Shown piece after piece: positions 36,853 through 45,047 of a stretch of 64,000 nt of DNA. The stretch lies in the NCBI RefSeq assembly GCF_000186265.1, contig NC_014934.1, positions 1,364,001-1,428,000 on the forward strand, given 5' to 3'. The DNA comes from Cellulophaga algicola DSM 14237 (GTDB lineage: Bacteria; Bacteroidota; Bacteroidia; Flavobacteriales; Flavobacteriaceae). The translations under genes and the position numbers were made by a program. The notes under the pieces are model-generated. The model made no database searches. It was given only the letters and a program-made list of their open reading frames with translations, and was not told the DNA's origin. Each line of letters opens with the position of its first letter. The first letter of the stretch is position 1.

Positions 36853-37215
36853 ATGAAAAATAATAAAGAAATTTTAAATGAATTTGGTGAAATTCTAATA
36901 ACCAATGTTTTTGATCCAAGTTATGAAATCATAAATAATCCAATAGCTACTTTTCAAAATACTGATGGTTATAAAAATTTATTTAATAATTTGTCCAAAG
37001 ATGGGAAAAAAGAATTTGACAATATTATCTTTGAAAGAATGCATGGTGCATTATTCAATTTTCTAAAGATTTTTGAGGAAAACGATCAATTTAAACTTGT
37101 TTATGAAGAAAATGGGGAACAGATAAATTTAGTTGAAATTAGTGAAATGCTTAAATCAGAAATTTATCATGAAAATGGTTGGATAGCACGTTTTAGCAAA
37201 GAACTCAATAAGTAA
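36853..37215 (+). CDS. small acidic protein, candidate immunity protein
   Basis: 120 residues, no signal peptide, acidic (many Glu/Asp), predicted mostly helical. It starts six bases after the stop of the toxin-like lipoprotein and is on the same strand. I recognise no family. The size, cytoplasmic location, acidity and tight coupling fit an immunity protein that neutralises a basic nuclease domain; this is inference from arrangement. Segments such as NLFNNLSKDGKKEFDNIIFERM and FNFLKIFEENDQFKLVYE look like a compact globular domain. The alternative is an unrelated cytosolic protein in the same island. Confidence 0.6.
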   Translation: MKNNKEILNEFGEILITNVFDPSYEIINNPIATFQNTDGYKNLFNNLSKDGKKEFDNIIFERMHGALFNFLKIFEENDQFKLVYEENGEQINLVEISEMLKSEIYHENGWIARFSKELNK

Positions 37216-37265
37216 TTATAACGTTCTAATCGCTATATTTAGAACAACAAATATTCAATCACTTC

Positions 37266-37294
37266 TATATTTGCCAGATTATTTTGTAATCTGG
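37266..37294 (+). promoter_or_regulatory. -7 promoter box and overlapping palindrome before the GLPGLI-like gene
   Basis: TATATTTG at 37266-37273 matches the TAnnTTTG consensus exactly. It is followed at once by a perfect 8-bp inverted repeat CCAGATTA/TAATCTGG (37274-37281 and 37287-37294). Transcription would start inside the repeat, so the repeat could be an operator or a 5'-end mRNA hairpin. No -33 TTG is seen. Confidence 0.45.
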
Positions 37295-37311
37295 CTTTAG
37301 GCTCCATAATC

Positions 37312-38151
37312 ATGAAAATAAATTTTTTACTAGTATCACTTTACTTCCTTACATGGTTTGCAAGTGGGCAAAACCAATCAATTACTCCTAAAAAAGGAAA
37401 AATGATTTTTACGGAACAATTGGTTGTTGTCAATGAACAAAAATTAGATTCTTCTTTACAATTAAAAAAACCTGTGATACTAAATTTATTTAGAGACATG
37501 ACATTTGATTTACATAGACAAAAAGGTCTTGAAATAGACTCTAGTGCTATAAATCTAAGTTTAGAAACTAATTTCATTCCATACATAGATTTAGTTCTTG
37601 ATCCCCGAAATAATTTTCGAGAGCCAATAAATCATATTTATGTTTTTGAAGATTCAATAATTAAATATCAAGAACAAAATTCAATTCTAGAAACATTGAA
37701 TGAAATAGAAGTAATAAATAGATCCAATGGAAAATTAAGCCATTATACTTTAGAAGATTCCGTTATGACCTTAAACAGTTATAAATTTTCGATGCCTATT
37801 AAACAAAGCAATAAAAATATTCGAATTTATGAATATAGAGACATACGAAAAAATATACTTGGTTTTGATTGTTTTAAAATAATTATAATTAAAAACGAGA
37901 ATTTTTTAAAAGACCTTGAAATGTTGGAAGTCGAAATTTCTTCTGAAATTAAAGCTAAGTATATAAATTTCTTAGAACCAACCTCTGAACAAATATTATA
38001 TGTAACTGAGCAGATTAGCTGTAAATATCACCCAACGATTAATCTAAGTGAAGTTTTAGACAACTACTATCCTTTAGAAATTTCAAGTACAGATGGTGTT
38101 TTAGAGGGCACTGAAAAACGTGTTATTTTAAAAGAAATTAGTATCAAGTAA
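37312..38151 (+). CDS. secreted GLPGLI-like protein of unknown function
   Basis: 279 residues with a signal peptide ending FASGQ. The mature protein is rich in Lys, Asn and Ile and has a central KNILGFDCFKIIIIK, which resembles the I-LG-xC-K core of GLPGLI-type secreted proteins of Bacteroidota, followed by ILYVTEQISCKYHPTINLS. The match is partial, so the family call is tentative. It has its own likely promoter (TATATTTG at 37266) and ends in a terminator shared with gdhA. It lies 97 bases after the candidate immunity gene and probably belongs to the same accessory patch, but a functional link to the toxin-like gene is not established. Confidence 0.65.
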   Translation: MKINFLLVSLYFLTWFASGQNQSITPKKGKMIFTEQLVVVNEQKLDSSLQLKKPVILNLFRDMTFDLHRQKGLEIDSSAINLSLETNFIPYIDLVLDPRNNFREPINHIYVFEDSIIKYQEQNSILETLNEIEVINRSNGKLSHYTLEDSVMTLNSYKFSMPIKQSNKNIRIYEYRDIRKNILGFDCFKIIIIKNENFLKDLEMLEVEISSEIKAKYINFLEPTSEQILYVTEQISCKYHPTINLSEVLDNYYPLEISSTDGVLEGTEKRVILKEISIK

Positions 38152-38174
38152 ATTTCCCATAAAAAATAACATAA

Positions 38175-38210
38175 AAAAAGCGAAGCTTCCTCACAGAAAC
38201 TTCGCTTTTT
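38175..38210. terminator. bidirectional terminator between GLPGLI-like gene and gdhA
   Basis: An 11-bp perfect stem AAAAAGCGAAG/CTTCGCTTTTT with a 14-base loop and A/T runs on both sides. It lies between convergent genes ending at 38151 (+) and 38232 (-). Confidence 0.8.
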
Positions 38211-38231
38211 AACTATATAAAGGTTTTATGA

Positions 38232-39575
38232 TTAAATAACTCCTTGTGCTAACATAGCATCGGCAACTTTAACGAAACCAGCAATGTTGGCTCCTTTTAC
38301 ATAGTTGCAATACCCGTTTTCATCTTTCCCGTATTCAATACAAGAATCATGAATATCACTCATAATATCTTTTAAACGACCATCTACCTCTTCTCTTGTC
38401 CAACTGATACGCAATGAATTCTGAGACATTTCTAATCCTGAAGTTGCTACCCCACCTGCGTTAGACGCTTTTCCTGGTGCGAATAATATTTTAGCTTCAT
38501 GGAACTCATGAATCGCTTCTGGCGTAGAAGGCATATTTGCACCTTCTGCAACGCAAATACATCCATTTTTAATTAATATTTTTGCATCGTCACCACTCAA
38601 TTCATTTTGAGTAGCACACGGAAGCGCTATATCACAACTCACCTCCCATGGTGTTTTTCCTGCATGAAAAGTTGCCGAAGCATATTTAGCTGCATATTCT
38701 GAAATACGACCTCTTTGGTTGTTCTTAAGATCCATTACATATTCCAACTTCTCTGTATCAATACCGTCTTTATCATAGATATATCCTTGAGAATCTGAAA
38801 GGGTTAGTATTTTCGCTCCTAATTGTAATGCTTTTTCTGCAGCATATTGCGCAACGTTACCAGAACCTGAAATTACTACGTTCTTACCAGTAAAATCTTT
38901 TCCTTGTGTTTGCAACATACTTTGTGCAAAGTACACCGTACCATATCCTGTTGCTTCAGGACGGATTAATGAACCACCCCAAGAACGTCCTTTACCTGTT
39001 AATACTCCGGTAAATTCATTTCTAATCTTCTTATACATTCCGAATAAGAAACCAATCTCTCTTGCACCAACACCAATATCTCCAGCAGGTACATCTGTAT
39101 TTGGCCCAATATGACGGTTTAACTCCAACATAAAGGCATGGCAAAAACGCATCACTTCGTCATCAGATTTTCCTTTAGGATCAAAATCTGATCCTCCTTT
39201 ACCGCCACCCATAGGTAATGTGGTTAAGCTGTTTTTAAATACTTGCTCAAAAGCTAAGAATTTAAGGATACTTGCATTTACAGATGGATGAAAACGCAGG
39301 CCACCTTTATAAGGGCCTATTGCAGAATTCATCTGAATTCTATATCCTCTGTTTACATGAATTTCTCCTTTGTCATCTACCCAGGCAACTCTAAAAGAAA
39401 TTAGGCGTTCTGGTTCTACCATACGTAGCAAAATGTTCTTGCCGTTGTAAATTTTTTGATTTGCAATATACGGAATTACGGTTTCCGCTACTTCTTGTAC
39501 TGCTTGAATGAACTCTGGCTCATGACCATTTCTAGTCTTTACCTCATCCATAAATAATTTAATTTTTTCGTCCAT
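38232..39575 (-). CDS. gdhA: NADP-type glutamate dehydrogenase
   Basis: 447 residues, the size of the small hexameric bacterial enzyme. It catalyses 2-oxoglutarate + NH3 + NAD(P)H to glutamate. Motifs: GPYKGGLRFHPSVN, GGGKGGSDFDPKGKSD (active-site Lys) and GPNTDVPAGDIGVGAREIG. The Rossmann part has VVISGSGNVAQYAAEKA, followed by GANMPSTPEA and GVATSGLEMSQNS. The sequence after the Gly-rich loop and the family branch point to NADPH use, hence assimilation. Single gene, with a terminator behind and a candidate -7 box in front. It marks the right border of the accessory patch that begins after recO. Confidence 0.96.
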   Translation of the reverse strand: MDEKIKLFMDEVKTRNGHEPEFIQAVQEVAETVIPYIANQKIYNGKNILLRMVEPERLISFRVAWVDDKGEIHVNRGYRIQMNSAIGPYKGGLRFHPSVNASILKFLAFEQVFKNSLTTLPMGGGKGGSDFDPKGKSDDEVMRFCHAFMLELNRHIGPNTDVPAGDIGVGAREIGFLFGMYKKIRNEFTGVLTGKGRSWGGSLIRPEATGYGTVYFAQSMLQTQGKDFTGKNVVISGSGNVAQYAAEKALQLGAKILTLSDSQGYIYDKDGIDTEKLEYVMDLKNNQRGRISEYAAKYASATFHAGKTPWEVSCDIALPCATQNELSGDDAKILIKNGCICVAEGANMPSTPEAIHEFHEAKILFAPGKASNAGGVATSGLEMSQNSLRISWTREEVDGRLKDIMSDIHDSCIEYGKDENGYCNYVKGANIAGFVKVADAMLAQGVI

Positions 39576-39646
39576 ATCTTTAAATAGATTCTGTTGCTAA
39601 CTTCGACTCGTTAAAGGTTAATATTATTGAATATAAAATATAACGG

Positions 39647-39654
39647 CAAAATTA
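39647..39654 (-). promoter_or_regulatory. -7 promoter box for gdhA
   Basis: The minus strand reads TAATTTTG, which fits TAnnTTTG, about 72 bases upstream of the gdhA ATG. The -33 element is not clear. Confidence 0.4.
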
Positions 39655-39703
39655 TACTATTATCATAATTAGAAGCCCTTTTTTTTAAAAATTTAATAAA
39701 TAT

Positions 39704-40858
39704 TTATCGTAAAGCGTGCTCTAAATCAGCAATTAGATCATTTACATCCTCAATACCAACACTTAATCGGATTAACGCATCGACAACACCCACCTTTTCA
39801 CGGTCCTCTTTAGGAATACTTGCATGGGTCATACTTGCAGGGTGCCCTACTAAGCTCTCTACTCCTCCTAACGATTCTGCTATGGTAAATATTTTAAGCT
39901 GTTCAATAATATGTATTGCATCTTTCATATCGCCTCCTTTAGGAACAAAAGATAGCATCCCCCCAAATCCCTTCATTTGTGCTTTAGCGATACTATAATT
40001 AGGATTGTCCTTGAAACCCGGCCAATATACTTTTTCAATTTTAGGGTGCTTAGCCAAAAAACGAGCTATTGCTTCTCCGTTTTCACAATGGCGCTGCATT
40101 CTAACATGAAGTGTTTTTATTCCTCTAAGGACCAAAAAACTATCCATAGGACCACAAATGGCACCGCTGGCATTCTGAATAAAATAAAGCTCATCTGCTA
40201 ATTCTTTATCCTTTACAACCAATGCACCAAGAACTACATCACTATGACCACTTAAATATTTGGTAGCAGAATGCATTACAATATCTGCACCTAAATCTAG
40301 CGGTTGTTGTAAATAAGGGCTTGCAAATGTATTGTCTACCGCTAATAGCACTTTATTTTTTTTCGCCAATATGGCAATTTTTTTAATATCTAAAATATTC
40401 ATCATTGGGTTGGTTGGTGTTTCTACCCAAATCAGCTTTGTATTTTCGTTTATATATGCTTCAATTGCTTCTGGATTTTGCATTCCTATAAAATGAAATA
40501 CGATTCCGTATTTTTCGAATATCTTCTTAAACAACCTATAACTACCACCATACAGATCATTCGTAGAAATAACTTCATCACCGGGGCCTAGTAATTTTAA
40601 CACCGCATCAATGGCTGCTAAACCACTCCCGAATGCTATTCCGTAATTTCCATTTTCAATGCTAGCCAATGATTTCTCAAGAGCAGACCTTGTTGGATTC
40701 GCACTACGAGAATATGCAAAACCCTGATGCTCACCTGGTGTAGCCTGTGCATAGGTAGACGTTTGATAAATAGGAGGCATTACGGCCCCATAGGCTTTAT
40801 CAGGCTCTTGACCCCCGTGAATTACCTTGGTATTAAATTTTATTTTATTTTCATTCAT
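39704..40858 (-). CDS. PLP-dependent trans-sulfuration enzyme (cystathionine gamma-synthase/lyase family)
   Basis: 384 residues, the usual length for the Cys/Met metabolism PLP family. Motifs: IHGGQEPDKAYGAVMPPIYQTSTY, AYSRSANPTRSALE, FGSGLAAIDAVLKLLGPGDEVI, WVETPTNPMM, the PLP lysine in MHSATKYLSGHSD, and the C-terminal AESLGGVESLVGHPASMTHASIP and LIRLSVGIED. The family contains cystathionine gamma-synthase (methionine synthesis) and gamma- or beta-lyases, which cannot be told apart safely by eye; the AESLGGVESLV type is shared. Cytoplasmic tetramer. It is divergent from a DUF3298 lipoprotein gene, with an 81-base gap. Confidence 0.93.
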   Translation of the reverse strand: MNENKIKFNTKVIHGGQEPDKAYGAVMPPIYQTSTYAQATPGEHQGFAYSRSANPTRSALEKSLASIENGNYGIAFGSGLAAIDAVLKLLGPGDEVISTNDLYGGSYRLFKKIFEKYGIVFHFIGMQNPEAIEAYINENTKLIWVETPTNPMMNILDIKKIAILAKKNKVLLAVDNTFASPYLQQPLDLGADIVMHSATKYLSGHSDVVLGALVVKDKELADELYFIQNASGAICGPMDSFLVLRGIKTLHVRMQRHCENGEAIARFLAKHPKIEKVYWPGFKDNPNYSIAKAQMKGFGGMLSFVPKGGDMKDAIHIIEQLKIFTIAESLGGVESLVGHPASMTHASIPKEDREKVGVVDALIRLSVGIEDVNDLIADLEHALR

Positions 40859-40939
40859 AACACATGATTGTACTTACAAATGTACTGTTATCTTTGCCGC
40901 AGCATTTACAGTACTGATTTAGAAAAAACTCTTATAAAT

Positions 40940-41686
40940 ATGAAACTAAAGTTAACCCTTTTAATCTTTTCCTTACTTGTTTTGGGATGCAAAAAAAAAG
41001 ATGAACTAACGATTAGTCCTCTAAGCTACAAAAGCGAAGACTGTACTGACTGCCCTGAAGTTCTTATTGATATTTTTGATTTTAAAGACGATACTTCTTT
41101 TTCCAAGAACATAAATGCAAGCCTAAAAAAAGAGGTTATCAATGAATTATTATATGATGATGAAGTTAAAGTAGCTACAATTGAAGAAGCCATCCTATCT
41201 TTTAAAGAGGGATATTTAGATTTAAAAAAAATGTATCCTGAAGAAACATTAAGTTGGGAAGCTTCAATTAAAGGAGACATTGTTTTTGAAAATAAAGATG
41301 TGTTGACTATAAAATTAGAAACCTACATTTTTACAGGAGGAGCACATGGATATAGTGCTACAAGACTCTTAAACTTCGACAAGAAAAAAGGAGACCAATT
41401 AGAAAACTGGCAACTTATAAAAGACAAAGAACGTTTTATTCACTTGGCTGAAATAAAATTCAAAATCCAAGAAGATATTCCTCAAAACGGGTACATTAAC
41501 AGTACTGGATTTATGTTTGAAAATGATATTTTCTACCTTCCTAGCAACATGGGTTTCACTAAAAAGGGCATGTTATTAGTCTACAACCAATATGAAGTGG
41601 CTTCTTATGCAGATGGTCCAATTACATTATTACTTCCTTATGATGAAATTAAAAATTACATCACCGTTAAGTTAAAAAAAGAATAG
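40940..41686 (+). CDS. DUF4163/DUF3298 domain lipoprotein
   Basis: 248 residues from the ATG at 40940, which begins a lipoprotein signal (LVLGC); the longer frame from a TTG at 40868 lacks support. The residues after the cysteine are KKKDE, close to the Lys-Asp/Glu surface-export signal described in Bacteroidota. The mature part has the DUF4163-like VLTIKLETYIFTGGAHGYSATRLLNFD followed by a DUF3298-like C-terminus (SNMGFTKKGMLLVYNQYEVASYADGPITLLLPYDEI). It resembles RsiV/PdaC-type extracellular domains, which bind cell-wall fragments or lysozyme. The partner here is unknown. It ends two bases before the convergent DinB gene stop. Confidence 0.85.
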   Translation: MKLKLTLLIFSLLVLGCKKKDELTISPLSYKSEDCTDCPEVLIDIFDFKDDTSFSKNINASLKKEVINELLYDDEVKVATIEEAILSFKEGYLDLKKMYPEETLSWEASIKGDIVFENKDVLTIKLETYIFTGGAHGYSATRLLNFDKKKGDQLENWQLIKDKERFIHLAEIKFKIQEDIPQNGYINSTGFMFENDIFYLPSNMGFTKKGMLLVYNQYEVASYADGPITLLLPYDEIKNYITVKLKKE

Positions 41687-41688
41687 AG

Positions 41689-42147
41689 CTACAGCTGTAC
41701 TTTTAATAATGCTAATATTGACCCCATATGTAAACCTTCGTGGTATACATTAAAAGCAATAGCATCTTCTACTTTACTTAATGTAATATTTACACTAGTT
41801 TTATATTCCACATAAGATGTAAAAACACCATTATCATAATCTTCTTGCATCCATTCTACGGTAGAAAAAAGAAAACCTTCAATGGCATCTATTTCCTCAT
41901 CGGTTGCAGTTCCATCAGGAACACTTCCTTTTCTAAATTTTTCTACAAGCTCATCAGAAACACGCATTGGCAACCCACTAAATTTATAGACCAATACTTG
42001 CTGAGTAACCACCACATGGGCTATATTCCACCAGATATTATTCCTAAAACCATCAGGTATTTTCAGAAGCTGCTCTTTAGGAGTATCTTTTAAAAATTTA
42101 TATAAGATCTTTCTGTTTTGAAGTGTGATATTAAAAAGCTTTTCCAA
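41689..42147 (-). CDS. DinB-family putative metal-dependent protein
   Basis: 152 residues with the DinB/YfiT four-helix pattern: an N-terminal helix (LFNITLQNRKILYKFL), then NNIWWNIAHVVVTQQVLVY with the first His ligand, and the C-terminal FNVYHEGLHMGSILALLK with two His spaced by three. The three histidines are the usual divalent-metal site. Relatives include bacillithiol or mycothiol-dependent S-transferases and many unassigned proteins, so a thiol transferase function is only a possibility. Cytoplasmic. A single gene, convergent with the DUF3298 lipoprotein gene with almost no spacer. Confidence 0.85.
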   Translation of the reverse strand: MEKLFNITLQNRKILYKFLKDTPKEQLLKIPDGFRNNIWWNIAHVVVTQQVLVYKFSGLPMRVSDELVEKFRKGSVPDGTATDEEIDAIEGFLFSTVEWMQEDYDNGVFTSYVEYKTSVNITLSKVEDAIAFNVYHEGLHMGSILALLKVQL

Positions 42148-42243
42148 AATGTTCTGTTTAATTATGTTTTAAAAATAGAACAATTCTATAGAAATGGGTT
42201 TCTTTGTAGTAACATTAACATCAATTTAATTGTTTAGAAGGCG

Positions 42244-42597
42244 ATGAAGAAAATATACCACTTAAGCACCTGCGATACTTGTCAAAGAATTATAAAAGAA
42301 CTTCAACCTTTAGAAGGCTTTATTTTTCAAGATATCAAAACAGAAGCCATCACGCCAGAACAGCTTGAAGAAATGCATACTTTAACGCAGAGCTATGAAG
42401 CCCTGTTCAGTAAAAGAGCTCGTTTATTCCGAGAAAGAGGGTTAAATGAAAAAACATTAACTGAAACCGATTATAAAAATCTAATCTTGGAACAGTATAC
42501 TTTTCTAAAACGTCCCGTAATTATTGTGGATTATAAAATTTTTGTTGGAAATAGCAAAAAAGTAGTTGCTGCTGCATTTGAAGATATACACCCTTGA
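42244..42597 (+). CDS. ArsC/Spx-family thioredoxin-fold protein
   Basis: 117 residues of the ArsC/Spx fold: KKIYHLSTCDTCQRIIKEL with a CxxC at 13-16, and a C-terminal YTFLKRPVIIVDYKIFVGNSKKVV matching the family's LKRPI-variable-VG segment. Classical arsenate reductase ArsC has CxxxxxR with one cysteine, whereas the CxxC here is nearer to Spx or YffB-type proteins. No ars operon is nearby, so arsenate reduction is doubtful. A redox-sensing or reductase role is possible. The next gene starts inside its stop codon through a TTGA overlap, so the two are co-translated. Confidence 0.88.
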   Translation: MKKIYHLSTCDTCQRIIKELQPLEGFIFQDIKTEAITPEQLEEMHTLTQSYEALFSKRARLFRERGLNEKTLTETDYKNLILEQYTFLKRPVIIVDYKIFVGNSKKVVAAAFEDIHP

Positions 42598-43487
42598 GTA
42601 AAAGAACACTAGCATTATTAGCCGCAATCGGAGCTACTTTTATCTACGGTATTAACCATACGATTGCAAAAGAGGTTATGCCCACCTATGTGCAACCTTT
42701 TGGTTTTATTTTTTTAAGACTAATTGGCGCTACTGTTCTGTTTTGGTGTATGACGCCTTTTATTCCTAATGAAAAAATTGAACGAAGTGATTGGGGTCGG
42801 TTCTTTATATGCGCTGTTGCAGGAATGGGCATTAACATGCTTTCTTTCTTCAAAGGTTTAGAATTATCTACGCCTATAAATAGCGCCGTACTTATAACTG
42901 TTACGCCTATTATAGTCGTGGTATTATCTGCCCTATTTATTAAAGAGAAAATAACTTGGCAAAAGGGAGTTGGAATTTTTATTGGCTTAATTGGTGCACT
43001 TACTTTAGTGCTTTTTGGAGCTGAAAATAGAACCGACGCACCCAATATTCCTCTAGGTAATTTCTTATTTATTATAAATTCTCTTTCTTACGGAATATAC
43101 CTTATCCTAGTTAAAAAACTAATTACCAAATACCACCCTTTTGGGGTATTAAGATGGTTGTTTTTAATCGGCACGATTATCAGTTTACCACTAACCCTAC
43201 CCGATTTTCTAGAAATACAATGGGCATCTCTTCCTATTAATATTATTGGAGCAATTGCTTTTGTTATTTTAGGAACTACCTTTTGTACGTATTTATTTAA
43301 CGCATTTGCATTAACACAACTAAAAGCAACAACAGTTGGTACATTTGCATATTTACAACCATTAATTGGAGTAATATTTGCTATTGCATCTGGCAAAGAT
43401 CACTTAAATATGCTCAAACTAACCGCAATGTTATTGGTGCTTTTAGGGGTGTATTTAGTAAGTAAAAAAGCTAAGCCAAGTCTTTAG
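42594..43487 (+). CDS. EamA/DMT-superfamily transporter
   Basis: 297 residues with about ten hydrophobic helices in two EamA repeats (first about 5-140, second about 155-290). The start is the TTG at 42594, which overlaps the previous stop as TTGA: it is needed to include helix 1 (LALLAAIGATFIYGINHTIAKEV), and the next ATG (codon 29) would cut this helix off. Motifs: PTYVQPFGFIFLRLIGATVLFW and TVGTFAYLQPLIGVIFA in the family pattern. Members export amino acids or metabolites; the substrate is unknown. The last 17 bases overlap the end of the convergent thioesterase gene. Confidence 0.92.
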   Translation: MSKRTLALLAAIGATFIYGINHTIAKEVMPTYVQPFGFIFLRLIGATVLFWCMTPFIPNEKIERSDWGRFFICAVAGMGINMLSFFKGLELSTPINSAVLITVTPIIVVVLSALFIKEKITWQKGVGIFIGLIGALTLVLFGAENRTDAPNIPLGNFLFIINSLSYGIYLILVKKLITKYHPFGVLRWLFLIGTIISLPLTLPDFLEIQWASLPINIIGAIAFVILGTTFCTYLFNAFALTQLKATTVGTFAYLQPLIGVIFAIASGKDHLNMLKLTAMLLVLLGVYLVSKKAKPSL

Positions 43488-43947
43488 GGATTTTTACAAA
43501 TTTGCGTGTATCTTCTTTCGTAAGAACCCTAAAATTATCAGGCTTTTCTGCCTTATTAAAGGCTGCTAAAAAGTCTTCAGATAGCGCTGTTAAACTTCTT
43601 GTTTTCAAATCTATCCAAGCACCCATCATTTCACAATGTGCAAAATTCCTCCCTTTATCATCATAGAAATTATGGTGGAATTCAAAAAATTTCCCATCTT
43701 CACTCATACCCACAACTTCCATAGACACTCTTACTGGTTTCCCTAAAAAAGCTTCTTTAAAATAATAAATATGCTCATAAAACACTACGGGTCCAATTTC
43801 ATGGGCCGCCATTGTTTTGTGCGTAAAACCTAAACCCATCAAATACGCCATACGTGTATGACTCATAAAGTTTAAATATGCCGAGTTTGCAAGATGTCTA
43901 TTCGCATCTACATCACTCCATCTAATTTCAAAATCTTTTAAATACAT
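43471..43947 (-). CDS. acyl-CoA thioesterase (hotdog fold, 4HBT-like)
   Basis: 158 residues from the ATG at 43947 (MYLKDFEIRWSDVDANRHL); the frame extends upstream to 43995, but the extra 16 residues carry no family pattern. The hotdog signature RWSDVDANRHLANSAYLNFMSHTR has the catalytic Asp/Asn region of 4-hydroxybenzoyl-CoA thioesterase relatives. Central strand pattern: IYYFKEAFLGKPVRVSMEVVG, EFHHNFYDDKGRNFAHCEMMGAWID. It hydrolyses an acyl-CoA; which one is unknown. The gene overlaps the EamA gene tail to tail and is divergent from the nitronate monooxygenase-like gene. Confidence 0.9.
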   Translation of the reverse strand: MYLKDFEIRWSDVDANRHLANSAYLNFMSHTRMAYLMGLGFTHKTMAAHEIGPVVFYEHIYYFKEAFLGKPVRVSMEVVGMSEDGKFFEFHHNFYDDKGRNFAHCEMMGAWIDLKTRSLTALSEDFLAAFNKAEKPDNFRVLTKEDTRKFVKIPKDLA

Positions 43948-44066
43948 CCTATAAGTTTTTTTGTTATGCATGCATAATAATCGTAAAAATACCATAGTTT
44001 TGATAAATCAAGGAAAAATATACCTAAAAATTTATGGTATTTTTATAATATCAAAAACTAAATCTT

Positions 44067-45041
44067 ATGGATCAGAAACCATCATTCATCAAAAATTTAT
44101 CGCTTCCTATTGTTGCAGCTCCTATGTTTTTAATATCTGGACCACAATTAGTCATTGAATGTTGTAAAAATGGTGTAGTAGGTACATTCCCCGCACTAAA
44201 CCAAAGAACTAGTGAAGGCTTTGAAGAATGGATCATAGAAATAAAGACTGCTTTAGCCGCTTTTGAAAAAGAAAGTGGAAAAAAAGCAGCTCCATTTGGA
44301 GTAAATCTTATTGTACACCCAACCAATCCAAGATTAGAAGCAGATGTTAAATTATGTGTAAAACACAAAGTTCCGCTAATCATAACTTCATTAGGAGCTG
44401 TATCTCAGGTTGTAGATGCTATCCATAGTTATGGCGGCATTGTATTCCATGATATTATTAAAAAAAGACATGCCGAAAAAGCAGCAGAAGCTGGTGTAGA
44501 CGGATTAATTCTTGTTTCCGCTGGTGCTGGTGGACACGCAGGCACTATTAACCCAATGACCTTAGTTGCAGAGATAAAGAAATTTTTTCATAAAACTATT
44601 TTACTTTCCGGATGTATAAGTACAGGTAGAGATGTTGCTTCTGCTCTACAAATGGGAGCAGATTTGGCTTATATGGGTACCCGCTTTATTAATACAACAG
44701 AAAGTAAAGCTACCGATGAATATAGAAAAATGATTATTGATGCTGGAGCGAGTGATGTTGTATATACCGCATCTATTTCTGGGGTACATGCTAACTTTTT
44801 AGGCGCAAGTTTAAAAGCTGCTGGGATTACTGAAGATGATTTAAAGAAAGATGTGAAAATTGATTTTGGTAAAGAACTAGATACTGAAGCTAAAGCTTGG
44901 AAAACGATATGGTCTGCAGGGCAAGGAGTAGCCATGATTGATGATGTAGAACCTGTAGCAGAATTAGTTTCTAAACTTAAAGCTGAATTTAAATCTGCCA
45001 TTGAAGAACAAATTAAAGTTTTAGAAGTTTATCCGAAATAA
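44067..45041 (+). CDS. FMN-dependent nitronate monooxygenase-like oxidoreductase
   Basis: 324 residues, TIM-barrel of the nitronate monooxygenase/2-nitropropane dioxygenase family. Seen: N-terminal LPIVAAPMFLISGPQLVIECCKNGVVGTFPALN, ITSLGAVSQVVDAIHSYGGIVFHDI, GVDGLILVSAGAGGHAGTINPMTLV (FMN phosphate loop and catalytic His region), LSGCISTGRDVASALQMGADLAYMGTRFI (the second glycine-rich phosphate site). It oxidises alkyl nitronates in characterised members. The physiological substrate here is unknown. A -7-like box TAGTTTTG is found about 70 bases upstream. It is followed seven bases later by the YheT-like hydrolase, likely co-transcribed. Confidence 0.92.
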   Translation: MDQKPSFIKNLSLPIVAAPMFLISGPQLVIECCKNGVVGTFPALNQRTSEGFEEWIIEIKTALAAFEKESGKKAAPFGVNLIVHPTNPRLEADVKLCVKHKVPLIITSLGAVSQVVDAIHSYGGIVFHDIIKKRHAEKAAEAGVDGLILVSAGAGGHAGTINPMTLVAEIKKFFHKTILLSGCISTGRDVASALQMGADLAYMGTRFINTTESKATDEYRKMIIDAGASDVVYTASISGVHANFLGASLKAAGITEDDLKKDVKIDFGKELDTEAKAWKTIWSAGQGVAMIDDVEPVAELVSKLKAEFKSAIEEQIKVLEVYPK

Positions 45042-45047
45042 AAAAAT

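Noticed and set aside
34453-38151. Prophage, transposon or integron origin of the accessory patch
   Set aside because: No integrase, transposase, terminal repeats or tRNA boundary is visible; an insertion between core genes is suggested only by position.
42244-42597. Arsenate reductase as a firm call
   Set aside because: It has CxxC rather than the single-Cys ArsC motif, and there is no ars operon.
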